From Streptococcus panodentis (GTDB lineage Bacteria > Bacillota > Bacilli > Lactobacillales > Streptococcaceae), in contig NZ_QFAY01000003.1 of the NCBI RefSeq assembly GCF_017884005.1, positions 7,381 to 71,380 on the forward strand: a stretch of DNA of 64,000 nt, given 5' to 3'. The notes under the pieces are model-generated. The model ran no database searches, was not told the origin of the DNA, and worked only from the letters and a program-made list of their open reading frames with translations. Below, in pieces: positions 16,102 through 25,353 of the stretch. The position numbers and the translations under genes were made by a program. Numbering within the stretch: position 1 is the stretch's first letter; every line of letters starts with the position of its first letter.

Positions 16102-17625
16102 TTAGCCTTTTTTCTTACGCAGCAAGACAAGACTTCCCACGGCTGCCAAAACAGCCAGACCTGCTGCTGTCAGCCAGAGAGCATTCTGCTCACCGGTTTT
16201 AGGCAGAACTTTTTTAGACTGGGCTGTTGGAGACACAGTGTTATTCGCCTTTGAACCATCAGCAGGGTTATTTCCTGGATCAAAACCTCTGTAGGTATTG
16301 GTAAAGGTTGCATCTACATCATAGCTGACAGAGCCCAGATACTCACCGTTGACATCAGTCACCGTTACAGTCAGCTTCGCTTCCTTATCGTCATAGATAT
16401 AGTCTGGACTGTTGCCAGGGATTTCTTTGATGCTGTAGCTGTAAGTACCCGCAGCATCAAAATTCAATGCTTTAAACTGAACGGAGCCGTCCGCTTCATT
16501 GCTGGCCGTCTGCAGCAGATTGCCGTTTGCATCGTAAAGACCGAAGCTAAATTGACCTTGCTCCAAGTCCTTGCCAATCAGCACCTTCTTTGCCTGAATC
16601 TGAACATCTTTTGACTGCTCAGCACTTCCTTTACCGGAACCATCTTCCAAACGAACGGACCGTGTAATTGAGCGCTCACCCGGGAAGTTGGAAGCTGTCC
16701 AAGTCAGCTTGTTGTTGACGACACTGCCTACATCTGTGCCTTCCGGTACACGGGTTGAGTATTCGATATACATAGGCCAGTTGTAGTTGGTGCCAAAGTT
16801 AATGGTAAAGCCATTTGCTTCGCCCTTGTCATTGGTGGACAGCTCCGCTTTATTGGTAAAGTTGTCCAAGACCGGCAGGGTCAGCAGATGGGCTTCATTG
16901 CGGATTCCGCCGTCCACCGGAGCATAGCGGACTGCCCGCAGGGTGCCGGGAACCAAGGTCAGGCCGTCTCCAAAATTGTCAGAAATGACCATATCGCGAA
17001 GGAGATCCTGTCTGGCATTGAGGATGATGCGCCATTTGACAATGTTCGGATCGCTTTTATCCTGATAGCCGTATTTCATCTCATAGTCACCGGCAGCGCC
17101 GTCTTCCTTTTGAAATTGGAAGGCAAAGTCTGTCTGCCCAAACCTGAAGGAGACAGGACCAGTTCCATGGACAGCATCATTGTTCACCCTCACATTAAAG
17201 TTTAGAGAGATTTCCTTATGCTCCGTATATTGGGTAAAGTAATCGCTGAAGGTGACTGTAATCGTCTGCGTTGCTGGGTTGGCCTGAGCCTTGCCGACCA
17301 CTTCTCCCTTGTGATTGACCACATCAAAGACGTCAAAGTTTAAGGGGGTAATCAGGGTTAGCTGCTGAGGCAGCGTGAAAGACAGGGTGTCGCCTTCATT
17401 GATAGCCTGAGAATCGGAGAAGGTGAAATTGGTCGTGACAGCCAAAACCTCATTGGTCAGGACAGTCGTATCACTGGTCAACGGATTCCCGTTTTTGGTA
17501 ATGCTGGTATTTTGGGTATATTCCGTGATTTCAGCAGCCTGCGCTTGAGCCGTGAAGCCAAGTCCTGCAATAACAGCAGACAGCAAGATTAAAATCTTGA
17601 TAAATATATTATTTTTTTCTTTCAT
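16102..17625 (-). CDS. LPXTG-anchored surface adhesin with FctA-like domain
   Basis: 507 residues. Signal peptide MKEKNNIFIKILILLSAVIAGLGFTAQAQA. A two-part all-beta adhesin region (about residues 30-330) resembles the N-domains of collagen/fibrinogen-type MSCRAMMs. An FctA-type pilin-like domain (about 345-450) follows, with FSFGLYDANGNLLQTA, YSYSIKEIPG and the closing VDATFTNTY; the early Lys, middle Glu and terminal Asn fit an internal isopeptide bond. A short linker leads to the sortase A signal LPKTGEQ, a membrane helix and RKKKG. It should be attached to peptidoglycan and act in adhesion; the ligand is unknown. The ATG at 17625 behind AAAGGAG was chosen. It stands alone, with an AT-rich upstream region. 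Confidence 0.9.
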   Translation of the reverse strand: MKEKNNIFIKILILLSAVIAGLGFTAQAQAAEITEYTQNTSITKNGNPLTSDTTVLTNEVLAVTTNFTFSDSQAINEGDTLSFTLPQQLTLITPLNFDVFDVVNHKGEVVGKAQANPATQTITVTFSDYFTQYTEHKEISLNFNVRVNNDAVHGTGPVSFRFGQTDFAFQFQKEDGAAGDYEMKYGYQDKSDPNIVKWRIILNARQDLLRDMVISDNFGDGLTLVPGTLRAVRYAPVDGGIRNEAHLLTLPVLDNFTNKAELSTNDKGEANGFTINFGTNYNWPMYIEYSTRVPEGTDVGSVVNNKLTWTASNFPGERSITRSVRLEDGSGKGSAEQSKDVQIQAKKVLIGKDLEQGQFSFGLYDANGNLLQTASNEADGSVQFKALNFDAAGTYSYSIKEIPGNSPDYIYDDKEAKLTVTVTDVNGEYLGSVSYDVDATFTNTYRGFDPGNNPADGSKANNTVSPTAQSKKVLPKTGEQNALWLTAAGLAVLAAVGSLVLLRKKKG

Positions 17626-17643
17626 TTTGGACTCCTTTCTCAT

Positions 17644-18081
17644 TTATTATAACAGGAGTATTTCATTTTAGCAACATTTTATACTAAATTGTTTTAATAT
17701 TCAAATGAGCTGTATAAAGATAAAAAAAGCACAGATAAACAAAGCGGCCGGCTCAATGAATGCCGACATCAAAGAAGGCAGTGAGCTGCTCACAAAGCTC
17801 CAGCCACCGCCTCAAAAACTCCACTGGACTATTTAAGCAGCTCGCTGTCCTATCGTCCTGTACGTTAAGCGATAGGCTGAAACTGTCCCCCCGGACAGTT
17901 TCGCTGCTAAAAGCAAACTAAAAAGCTATAAATAAAAAAACGAATGATGAGCGCAGGAGACAAACTCCAGCTGCCGTTCATTCGTTTTCTGTCTATTGTG
18001 AATCGTTCTTACCGAAACATGCCGGTTCGCTGTTTGAGGAACTCTGCTGTTTCAGCCATTTCATGACTAGCAGATTCTGAT
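17644..18081. other. Gene-free region with three hairpins
   Basis: No coding sequence. CCTATCG / CGATAGG (near 17849-17878) and AAACTGTCC-CCCC-GGACAGTTT (17880-17901) stand side by side. A long stem AAACGAATGA / TCATTCGTTT (about 17938-17987, with an inner GCAGGAG/CTCCAGC stem) has A and T tails and probably acts as a terminator. The stretch CCTCAAAAACTCCACTG near 17809 resembles part of the repeat element at 23327-23660, so this may be a decayed copy. Confidence 0.45.
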
Positions 18082-19434
18082 TTATTCCAGCCCGATTTCT
18101 GCCCGGACGACATTGGCAATGGTATCGACATAATAATTTACTTCCTCGTCAGTCGGTGCCTCAGCCATGACCCGCAAAAGCGGTTCAGTTCCGCTCGGAC
18201 GGACCAGGATTCGGCCGTTTCCGGCCATTTCGGCTTCCATCTTTTCAATGACAGCCTGAATAGCCGGAACTTCCATAGCCTTGTCCTTCATGCTGTTTTC
18301 CACGCGGATATTGACAAGTTTTTGCGGGTAGATAGTGACCTCAGCAGCCAGCTGAGACAGGCTCTTGCCGCTTTCCTGCATGATTTTGGTCAGCTGCACC
18401 GCTGACAGCTGGCCGTCTCCGGTCGTATTGTAGTCCATGATAATGACATGGCCGGACTGCTCACCGCCCAGATTGTAGCCTGATTTGCGCATCTCTTCTA
18501 CCACATAGCGATCGCCGACGGCTGTGATAGCCTTTTGAATCCCTTCCCGGTCTAAGGCCTTGTGGAAGCCAAGATTGGACATGACGGTTGTCACGATAGT
18601 ATTTTGGGCCAGTTCCCCTTTTTCAGACAGGTACTTGCCGATGATATACATGATCTTGTCGCCGTCTACCAGCTCACCGGTTTCATCTACGGCAATCAGG
18701 CGGTCGCTGTCACCGTCAAAAGCAAGGCCGATAGCGGCGCCAGATTCGCGGACCGTTTCCTGCAGGGCTTCGGGATGAGTTGAGCCGACATGGAGATTGA
18801 TGTTGAGGCCGTCAGGATTTTCACCGATGACTGTCAGCTGAGCTCCCAGATCCGCAAAGACTTGCCGGGCACTGGTCGATGCTGCTCCATTTGCTGTATC
18901 AAGCGCCACATGCATGCCTTCCAGATCCAGACCGGTTGATACCAGGTACTGCTGGTACTTGCGCAGACCTTCCGGATAGTCCACCAAGTCGCCCAAACCT
19001 TCTGCACTGGGACGGGGCAGATGGTCCTCTGCCGCATCCAGCAGCGCTTCAATTTCCAGTTCACACTCATCATCCAGCTTGTAGCCGTCACCGCCGAAGA
19101 ATTTGATACCGTTGTCCAGAGCCGGATTATGGCTGGCTGAAATCATGACACCGGCGCTGGCCTTTTCTGACTTGACCAGATAGGCCACTCCCGGCGTTGC
19201 AATAACGCCCAGCTTGTAGACATGAATACCGACCGACAGCAGTCCTGCAATCAGGGCGCTTTCCAGCATCTCTCCCGAAATACGGGTGTCGCGGCCGACA
19301 AAGACCCGAGGAACCTCGCTTTCGTGCTGGCTCAGAACATAGCCGCCAAAACGGCCGAGTTTGAAAGCCAATTCCGGCGTCAGTTCTACATTTGCTTCTC
19401 CTCGAACACCATCGGTTCCAAAGTATTTACCCAT
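18082..19434 (-). CDS. glmM: Phosphoglucosamine mutase GlmM
   Basis: 450 residues beginning [15 protein letters not shown]. The phosphoserine loop is [15 protein letters not shown] (active Ser near residue 101), the magnesium loop is AFDGDSDRL, the substrate loop is GGEQSGH, and the phosphate-binding [14 protein letters not shown] lies near the end. It converts glucosamine-6-P to glucosamine-1-P for UDP-GlcNAc. The ATG at 19434 was chosen over a TTG seven codons earlier that lies in the ribosome site. It ends the cdaA-cdaR-glmM operon, whose products form a regulated complex in Firmicutes. Confidence 0.97.
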   Translation of the reverse strand: MGKYFGTDGVRGEANVELTPELAFKLGRFGGYVLSQHESEVPRVFVGRDTRISGEMLESALIAGLLSVGIHVYKLGVIATPGVAYLVKSEKASAGVMISASHNPALDNGIKFFGGDGYKLDDECELEIEALLDAAEDHLPRPSAEGLGDLVDYPEGLRKYQQYLVSTGLDLEGMHVALDTANGAASTSARQVFADLGAQLTVIGENPDGLNINLHVGSTHPEALQETVRESGAAIGLAFDGDSDRLIAVDETGELVDGDKIMYIIGKYLSEKGELAQNTIVTTVMSNLGFHKALDREGIQKAITAVGDRYVVEEMRKSGYNLGGEQSGHVIIMDYNTTGDGQLSAVQLTKIMQESGKSLSQLAAEVTIYPQKLVNIRVENSMKDKAMEVPAIQAVIEKMEAEMAGNGRILVRPSGTEPLLRVMAEAPTDEEVNYYVDTIANVVRAEIGLE

Positions 19435-19464
19435 TGTTTCTAATTTTCCTTTCAATTTGAAAAC

Positions 19465-20229
19465 TTATTTATCTTTTGAGCTGGACGAATTTGCCTCCGA
19501 ACTGCTGCCGGAGCCGGATGAGCCAGAGCTCGTTGTTTTGGTTGTCACTTTCATCGTTGTTTCAAACGGTGTCACTACACTCGGCAGGATATTGCCGCTT
19601 GCATCAACAGCCTGCAGCGGCACCGTACCGCTGTAGCTGCCGGTCAGCGTGACATTGGCCGGCAGAATCGCTACGACATAGTCGATTCTGGATAAGGTAT
19701 CCTGATCACTGGTGACCGTTACTTCCTTATCTTCCAGCGTTACGCCGCTGACAGAAATATTTTCAGCGAGCTGACTGTCGGCAATCAGGGAGCGGACTTC
19801 TACTTTCTTGCTGGCTTTTTTGCCGATTTTTACTGAAATCTTCTGCGGTGTCACTGTCGCTGTCAGACCGCTGGGCAGATTTTCCACTTTCAGCTGGGCC
19901 TCTACAGTGCCTTCGGTCGCCTTGGACAGGTCTGCCACTACCTTAAATTTCCGGGTGCTTTCCTGCGTCTCGCTGGCCAGACTGACCCGATTGGAGCCGG
20001 TCAGAGCGACAGAGACTTCGGAGGTAAAGCCGCTGATAAAGTAATTGTCACTGTCGTATTTGATGTCAATCGGTACATTCGAAACGGTATTGGTATAGGT
20101 TTCTGATGTAGTCTGGCGCACACTGATACTGTTCTGGTAGCTGCTGGAGGTCGCATAGACAAAGAGGACGACAGCAAAGAAAAGCGAGGAAATAATATAG
20201 AGAATTCTTTTTCTTTTACTTTGTTTCAT
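19465..20229 (-). CDS. cdaR: CdaR, YbbR-domain regulator of c-di-AMP synthesis
   Basis: 254 residues. One N-terminal membrane helix (RILYIISSLFFAVVLFVYAT) is followed by YbbR repeats outside the membrane (segments around VPIDIKY, NLPSGLTATVTPQKISVKIG and ANVTLTGSYSGTVPLQ). The tail is rich in Thr, Ser and Gly. It is somewhat shorter than four-repeat homologues. CdaR binds CdaA and modulates diadenylate cyclase activity. It overlaps cdaA by 4 bases and precedes glmM by 30. Confidence 0.92.
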   Translation of the reverse strand: MKQSKRKRILYIISSLFFAVVLFVYATSSSYQNSISVRQTTSETYTNTVSNVPIDIKYDSDNYFISGFTSEVSVALTGSNRVSLASETQESTRKFKVVADLSKATEGTVEAQLKVENLPSGLTATVTPQKISVKIGKKASKKVEVRSLIADSQLAENISVSGVTLEDKEVTVTSDQDTLSRIDYVVAILPANVTLTGSYSGTVPLQAVDASGNILPSVVTPFETTMKVTTKTTSSGSSGSGSSSEANSSSSKDK

Positions 20230-21074
20230 TTCTTCAGCCCTCCCAACAAGCGATTTTTCAGCCCTGAGGGCTTCTGCTGCTCCGGCAGAAAGACTTTTTT
20301 CAGCTCCGCTTCAAAATCTTCTAAGCTCAGATCATGCTTGAAAATCCCATTGTGTGTGGTGGAAATACCGCCTGTCTCCTCGGAAACGATAAAGGTAAAG
20401 GCGTCGGAAACTTCTGACAGGCCGATGGCTGCACGGTGGCGGGTCCCAAACTCCTTGGAAATGGCGGTGCTTTCTGTCAGGGGCAGGTAAGCACAGGATA
20501 CGGCAATTTTATTATCCTTGATAATCACAGCTCCGTCATGCAGCGGTGTATTGGGGATAAAGATGTTGATCAGCAGCTCCCCAGACACATCCGCATCCAG
20601 CGGGATGCCTGTTGCCATATACTCCTGCAGGGTCCGGGTCCTCTGAACAGCTACCAGGGCACCGATTTTCCGCGGGCTCATGTAGGCCACAGCCTTGACA
20701 AAGGCCTGGATCATTTTTTCCTCGCTGCTGACCGGAGCCGCAGAGAAGATTTCCGTCGCCCGACCCAGCTTTTCCAGACCGGCCCGTATTTCAGGCGAGA
20801 AGATGACCACGGCAGCAATGACCCCGTAAGTGATGACCTGATTGATCAGCCAGGAAATGGTAGTCAGTCCGATTAGATTGGCCAAAAACTGAGCCAAGAT
20901 AAAAAAGAGCACCCCCCGGACCAGAATCATAATCTTGGTTCCGGCAATGGCCTTGGTCAGATAGTATAATATCCACGTAACAATGAGAATATCAATAATA
21001 TTGATAAGAATATTCCGCGGGTCAGAAAACAGACTGGACCAATACTGGAGATTGGTTAATTGTTGAAAATTCAT
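20226..21074 (-). CDS. cdaA: Diadenylate cyclase CdaA
   Basis: 282 residues. Three membrane helices in the first 100 residues (NILINIIDILIVTWILYYL; TKIMILVRGVLFFILAQFLANLIGL; WLINQVITYGVIAAVVIF) precede the DAC domain. LHDGAVIIKDNKIAVSCAYLPL contains the DGA motif and FGTRHRAAIGLSE the RHR motif; both bind ATP. The product c-di-AMP controls potassium, osmolyte and cell-wall balance. Normal length and context. It is divergent from murT with about 120 bases between. Confidence 0.97.
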   Translation of the reverse strand: MNFQQLTNLQYWSSLFSDPRNILINIIDILIVTWILYYLTKAIAGTKIMILVRGVLFFILAQFLANLIGLTTISWLINQVITYGVIAAVVIFSPEIRAGLEKLGRATEIFSAAPVSSEEKMIQAFVKAVAYMSPRKIGALVAVQRTRTLQEYMATGIPLDADVSGELLINIFIPNTPLHDGAVIIKDNKIAVSCAYLPLTESTAISKEFGTRHRAAIGLSEVSDAFTFIVSEETGGISTTHNGIFKHDLSLEDFEAELKKVFLPEQQKPSGLKNRLLGGLKK

Positions 21075-21196
21075 ACCTAGACTTCCTGCTTATCTCTTTT
21101 AAAATCCATATTCATAAAGACTTGTCAATCCATTATATCACGTTTGACGATATTTTTCTGTAACCTTCTTTACTTTTTTATGATAAAATATTTCTT

Positions 21197-22540
21197 ATGA
21201 AGATAAATACCCATTTGGCAGCCCTTGCAGGCAAGTCCTCCCACTTTGTCCTCAGCAAATTGGGCCGGGGCTCCACCCTGCCGGGAAAAATTGCCCTCAA
21301 ATTTGATAAAAACCTGCTGCAGAGTCTGGCCCGCGATTATGAAATTGTGGTCGTCACCGGCACCAACGGCAAAACCCTGACCACTGCTCTGACAGTCGGC
21401 ATTCTCAGAGAAGCCTTTGGCCCGGTCGTGACCAATCCCAGCGGAGCCAATATGATTTCCGGCATTGCCACTACTTTTCTGACAGCCAAAAAAAACAAGT
21501 CCGGCAAGAATATCGCTGTCCTGGAAATCGACGAAGCCAGCCTGTCTCGCATCTGCGACTATATCAAGCCCAGTCTCTTTGTCTTTACCAATATCTTCCG
21601 CGACCAGATGGACCGCTACGGGGAGATTTACACCACCTACCAGATGATTCTGGATGCGGCAGCCAAAGTACCGGAGGCGACGGTGCTCATGAATGGTGAC
21701 AGCCCGCTGTTCAACTCGGTCACCCTGAAAAATCCAGTCCGCTACTATGGCTTTGATACCGAAAAAGGTCCGGCCCAGCTGGCCCACTATAATACCGAAG
21801 GGATTCTCTGCCCTAACTGCCAGCATATTCTCAAGTATAGGCTCAATAGCTATGCCAATCTGGGAGACTATATCTGTCAGGACTGCGGCTTTAAGCGGCC
21901 GGAGCTGGACTGCCGGCTGACCGCCCTCAAAGAGCTGCGGCATAACAGCTCTGCCTTTGTCATTGACGGCCAAGACTACCATATCAATATCGGCGGCCTC
22001 TACAATATCTACAATGCTCTGACGGCGGTAGCAGTCGCCCAGTTCTTTGGTGTCGAGCCTGCGACTATCAAGGCCGGCTTTGACAAGAGCCGGGCCGTTT
22101 TTGGCCGGCAGGAGACCTTTACGATCGGCGGCAAAGAGTGCACGCTGGTCCTGATTAAAAATCCTGTCGGAGCGACTCAGGCTCTGGAGATGATTAAGCT
22201 GGCGCCTTTTCCCTTCACTCTCTCCGTCCTGCTCAATGCCAACTACGCCGACGGCATCGATACCAGCTGGATCTGGGATGCGGACTTTGAGCAGATCCTG
22301 AAGATGGACATCCCCCATATCACAGCCGGCGGTGTCCGCCACTCCGAAATTGCCCGCCGTCTGCGGGTGACCGGCTATGATGCCAGCCGCATCAGCGAAG
22401 TCAGGGACTTAGAAGCTGTCTTCAAAGGGATTGAAAGTCAGGAAACACCGCACGCTTATATCTTGGCTACCTATACCGCCATGCTGGAATTCCGCGAGCT
22501 CTTAGCCTCCCGCCAAGTCGTCAGAAAGGAGATGGACTAA
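21197..22540 (+). CDS. murT: Lipid II isoglutaminyl synthase, MurT subunit
   Basis: 447 residues. Mur-ligase ATP site [15 protein letters not shown] near residue 53, Mur central block [13 protein letters not shown], a Cys4 zinc ribbon (CPNC and CQDC near residues 205-230) peculiar to MurT, and the DUF1727 C-terminus with [21 protein letters not shown]. With GatD it amidates the D-glutamate of lipid II to D-isoglutamine, which the transpeptidases need. The stop overlaps the gatD ATG (TAATG). Confidence 0.96.
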   Translation: MKINTHLAALAGKSSHFVLSKLGRGSTLPGKIALKFDKNLLQSLARDYEIVVVTGTNGKTLTTALTVGILREAFGPVVTNPSGANMISGIATTFLTAKKNKSGKNIAVLEIDEASLSRICDYIKPSLFVFTNIFRDQMDRYGEIYTTYQMILDAAAKVPEATVLMNGDSPLFNSVTLKNPVRYYGFDTEKGPAQLAHYNTEGILCPNCQHILKYRLNSYANLGDYICQDCGFKRPELDCRLTALKELRHNSSAFVIDGQDYHINIGGLYNIYNALTAVAVAQFFGVEPATIKAGFDKSRAVFGRQETFTIGGKECTLVLIKNPVGATQALEMIKLAPFPFTLSVLLNANYADGIDTSWIWDADFEQILKMDIPHITAGGVRHSEIARRLRVTGYDASRISEVRDLEAVFKGIESQETPHAYILATYTAMLEFRELLASRQVVRKEMD

Positions 22541-23325
22541 TGGTTTACACTTCTCTTGCTTCTCCTGAACATGGTACTTATCCTTATGAGCTCAAGATTG
22601 CCCACCTCTACGGCAATCTCATGAATACCTACGGCGACAACGGCAATGTTCTCATGCTCAAGTATGTGGCCGAAAAACTGGGCGCCAAGGTTCAGGTAGA
22701 CATTGTCTCTCTGGAAGATGACTTCGACAAGGACTTTTATGACCTGGTCTTTTTCGGCGGCGGTCAGGACTATGAGCAGACCATCGTAGCCCGTGATTTG
22801 CCGGCCAAAAAAGAGGCTTTGGAAAGTTTTATCAATGAAAACGGCGTCGTCCTTGCTATCTGCGGCGGCTTCCAGCTGCTGGGCCAATACTATATCGAAG
22901 CATCCGGACGGCGGATTGAGGGTCTGGGCATCATGGGCCACTATACCCTCAACCAAACCAAGAACCGCTATATCGGTGACATCAAGATTCATAATGAAGA
23001 ATTTAACGAGACTTACTACGGCTTTGAAAATCATCAAGGCCGCACCTTCCTCTCTGACGATGAAAAACCGCTGGGCAAGGTAGTCTACGGCAAGGGCAAT
23101 AACCAAGAAGACGGCAGCGAAGGCGTCCACTACAAGAATGTCTTTGGCTCCTACTTCCACGGCCCTATCCTTTCCCGCAATGCCAATCTGGCCTACCGGC
23201 TGGTCACCACTGCCCTGCAGAAGAAATACGGGCCAAATATCAGCCTAGCCGCCTATGATGACATCCTAGCTCAGGAAGTCCCAGAAGAATACGGCGATGT
23301 TAAGAGCAAGGCTGATTTTGAATAA
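22540..23325 (+). CDS. gatD: Lipid II isoglutaminyl synthase, glutaminase subunit GatD
   Basis: 261 residues, a CobQ-like class I glutamine amidotransferase. The nucleophile elbow is [15 protein letters not shown] (Cys about residue 108) and the catalytic His is in [11 protein letters not shown] (about 207). It supplies ammonia to MurT. The 1-base overlap with murT implies coupled translation. A repeat element starts right after the stop codon. Confidence 0.96.
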   Translation: MVYTSLASPEHGTYPYELKIAHLYGNLMNTYGDNGNVLMLKYVAEKLGAKVQVDIVSLEDDFDKDFYDLVFFGGGQDYEQTIVARDLPAKKEALESFINENGVVLAICGGFQLLGQYYIEASGRRIEGLGIMGHYTLNQTKNRYIGDIKIHNEEFNETYYGFENHQGRTFLSDDEKPLGKVVYGKGNNQEDGSEGVHYKNVFGSYFHGPILSRNANLAYRLVTTALQKKYGPNISLAAYDDILAQEVPEEYGDVKSKADFE

Positions 23326-23326
23326 A

Positions 23327-23660
23327 GATACTCTTTGAAAATCGAATTCAAACTACGTCACCTCAACAGTCTGGAAGACTGTTGAGGTGGTAGATGACGA
23401 AAGCGAAGCTTTCGTCAACGATCCGTACTTTTGATACTTCCTGACGGAAGCTCTATTCACAACCTCAAAACCTCCACTGAGATTTTTGAGCAGCCTGCGG
23501 CTTGCACCGATACCATCTGTCTTGAAACGATAATTTTCAAGACAGATGGTTAGTGCGGAAATTAGAGAAAGTCCCTTGGGATTTCTCGTGCTAAGACGAG
23601 CAGGTTCCTGCCGTCCTAGCTACTCCTGCCTAGTTTGCTCTTCGATTTTCTTTGAGTATC
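23327..23660. repeat. MITE-like hairpin-rich intergenic element
   Basis: Terminal inverted repeats: GATACTCTTTGAAAATCGAA at 23327-23346 and its complement with three changes at 23641-23660. Between them are four hairpins: ACCTCAACAGTCT / AGACTGTTGAGGT (13 bp), GACGAAAGC / GCTTTCGTC (9 bp), ACCATCTGTCTTGAAA / TTTCAAGACAGATGGT (16 bp) and GAGAAA-TCCC / GGGA-TTTCTC with one bulge. No protein is encoded. The ends resemble non-autonomous repeats common between streptococcal genes. Pieces like it appear near 17809 and 53960. Confidence 0.7.
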
Positions 23661-23663
23661 AAC

Positions 23664-23697
23664 AAAACCTAGACTGGCAATCCGGTCTAGGTTTTTT
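23664..23697. terminator. Bidirectional terminator
   Basis: An 11-bp stem AAAACCTAGAC / GTCTAGGTTTT (23664-23674, 23685-23695) with T and A tails, between convergent gatD and the TetR gene. Confidence 0.8.
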
Positions 23698-23725
23698 GTG
23701 TGCTCGTGAACTTTTACAGAAATCG

Positions 23726-24316
23726 TCAGCTTTTCTCCTCAGACAGTCCCTCCTGCCCGCCTGTCTGATCCTTGTCATCGCCTATAAAATAGCAGGCAAT
23801 ACTGAGGAAATAATCTGTGATGACTTCCGGCGGCTCCGGCTCCTCCTGCTGCAGCCAGCTCCAGATGGAATTACTGAAACCGCCGATTAAAAAGTGAATT
23901 CTAAATAAATTTCCATCCATCTGGTCCTCACCGAAAAACCTTTCGATAACCGCAGGACCATGGACATTCCAGGCAAAAATAAAAGGTGAAAAAAGCTTGC
24001 TCCTGATAATACCTCTCAGCTCTTGGCGCTTGCCATACCAAAAACGAAAAAGATGCAGAAACGCTTCACGATTATCGTATTTCTCCAGCATTTCCAGCTC
24101 CATGGCAAAGTATTCCTCCGTCAGCTGCTGGAAATAGTAGTCCAGCAAATCAGATTTATTGCGGAAGTGCCGATAAAAGGTCCGGCGGGAAGTCTGGGAA
24201 ACCTCGATGATATCCTTGACCGATATAGCTGTAAAATCCTGGCTCTGGAGCAGGGTCAGCAGGGCCCTCACCAGCATGTCCTTGGTCTCCTGCACCTGGA
24301 ATTTCTTACCGTCCAT
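23726..24316 (-). CDS. TetR/AcrR-family regulator of hydrolase cluster A
   Basis: 196 residues from the ATG at 24316, which has GAGGAGGAAGAG directly upstream; the longer frame begins with a GTG at 24349 and would place this ribosome site inside the gene. The N-terminal HTH reads RALLTLLQSQDFTAISVKDIIEVSQTSRRTFYRHFRNKSDLL. The C-terminal ligand domain has a TetR_C-like RGIIRSKLFSPF segment. It is divergent from the CPBP/serine-hydrolase genes. A GGCAAAA-N5-TTTTGCC palindrome in between touches the promoter of those genes, so it is their likely repressor. The ligand is unknown. Confidence 0.88.
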   Translation of the reverse strand: MDGKKFQVQETKDMLVRALLTLLQSQDFTAISVKDIIEVSQTSRRTFYRHFRNKSDLLDYYFQQLTEEYFAMELEMLEKYDNREAFLHLFRFWYGKRQELRGIIRSKLFSPFIFAWNVHGPAVIERFFGEDQMDGNLFRIHFLIGGFSNSIWSWLQQEEPEPPEVITDYFLSIACYFIGDDKDQTGGQEGLSEEKS

Positions 24317-24367
24317 CTCTTCCTCCTCTGCATGTGAAACACTTGTCACCGAAAAGTATCTCTTGTC

Positions 24368-24415
24368 GGCAAAAGGCTGTTTTGCCTTGAATCTGCCTAT
24401 GGGCTTGGTTATAAT
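24368..24415 (+). promoter_or_regulatory. Promoter of hydrolase cluster A with candidate TetR operator
   Basis: TTGAAT (24387-24392), 17 bases, TATAAT (24410-24415). A perfect 7-bp inverted repeat GGCAAAA / TTTTGCC (24368-24386, 5-base centre) abuts the -35 box and is a candidate operator for the divergent TetR protein. Confidence 0.6.
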
Positions 24416-24516
24416 CTTAGTGACAATTCGCTATCAGTATAGCTTATTCTGTCTGATTTTTCAACAAAGGGATCAGTCCTACATTTTATAAGTTGAGCAA
24501 ATAGAAAGGAAATCTC

Positions 24517-25353
24517 ATGACACAAGAAACAACTCTTAAACCTGAACCAGAACTCATCTGGCCTTTTCTGGCCTGGAACTTTGGCTGGACTTGAGGCTTT
24601 TGGCTGTTGGCTATTCTTCTCAAAAATCTCTGGCCGGGCAACCCGCCCGCTGCCTCTCTGATTCTTGAAGTCTCACTGAATATCCTTGGTTTTTTCGGAC
24701 CGCTGCTGGCCAGTCTGATTGTTCTAAAAAAGAGAAGCTTCAAGGCTATCCTTTCCTTTATCATCTCAGGCAGGAAGGGGACCTGGCTCTATTTTCTGAT
24801 CTTTAGCGGAGGTCTGACAATGACTTTTGTTTTGGCCTCTGGAGGCAGACTGATGGACGGTGCCTTAGTTACATTCCCATCATATTTTACCTTCTCTACT
24901 ATCCTGGGCGGCGGCATTGAAGAATTTGGCTGGCGGGGCTTTCTGCAGCCAGCTATGGAGAAAAAATTTTCCTTTCCTCTAGCTACTTTGATGACTGGTA
25001 TCATCTGGGCTTGCCGGCATATCCCTCTCTGGTTTTATGACCGATTTCAGGATCGAAGCCAGGATCCTTTCCTGCTCTTTATTATCACCACTATCATCCT
25101 CGCTATCTGGCTCGCCGGACTTCGTAAGAGGACCCAGTCTGTTCTGGCCTGCAATTTCTTCCATGCCCTGTTCAATACTCTTGCTGTGACTGTTATTGGC
25201 ATCATTCAAGCTATAGGAACTCTGAATTTCTCACAAATCAATCCCTTCTTTTTCCTTGGCGGGCTTGCTATTCTGACCCTTTACAGTATCTATCTCTGGT
25301 ATTGGACGGATAAGGAGGAGAACATTTTCAAGAAAAATAGAAAGGAAAGCTGA
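24517..25353 (+). pseudogene. CPBP intramembrane metalloprotease with an in-frame stop
   Basis: The start ATG at 24517 follows AGAAAGGAAATCTC and the reading frame is that of the rest of the gene. Codon 26 (24592-24594) is TGA where a Trp codon (TGG) would fit the WT-GFWL context. The remainder is a full CPBP (Abi/CAAX-protease) protein with about six helices and all motifs: EEFGWRGFLQ (EExxxR), WACRHIPLWF (xxxxH) and NFFHALFN (HxxxN). Such proteases cleave membrane substrates and include bacteriocin-immunity and signalling proteins. The stop TGA at 25351 overlaps the next ATG (TGATG). Readthrough, restart at the TTG at 24607 or a sequencing error are all possible; otherwise the gene is newly dead. 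Confidence 0.8.

Noticed and set aside
17644..18081. CRISPR-like or tandem repeat array
   Set aside because: The hairpins differ from one another and there is no regular repeat-spacer spacing.
24343..24427. Inverted TTGTCAC / GTGACAA pair as TetR operator in cluster A
   Set aside because: The arms are 71 bases apart; the compact GGCAAAA-N5-TTTTGCC palindrome next to the promoter is a better candidate.
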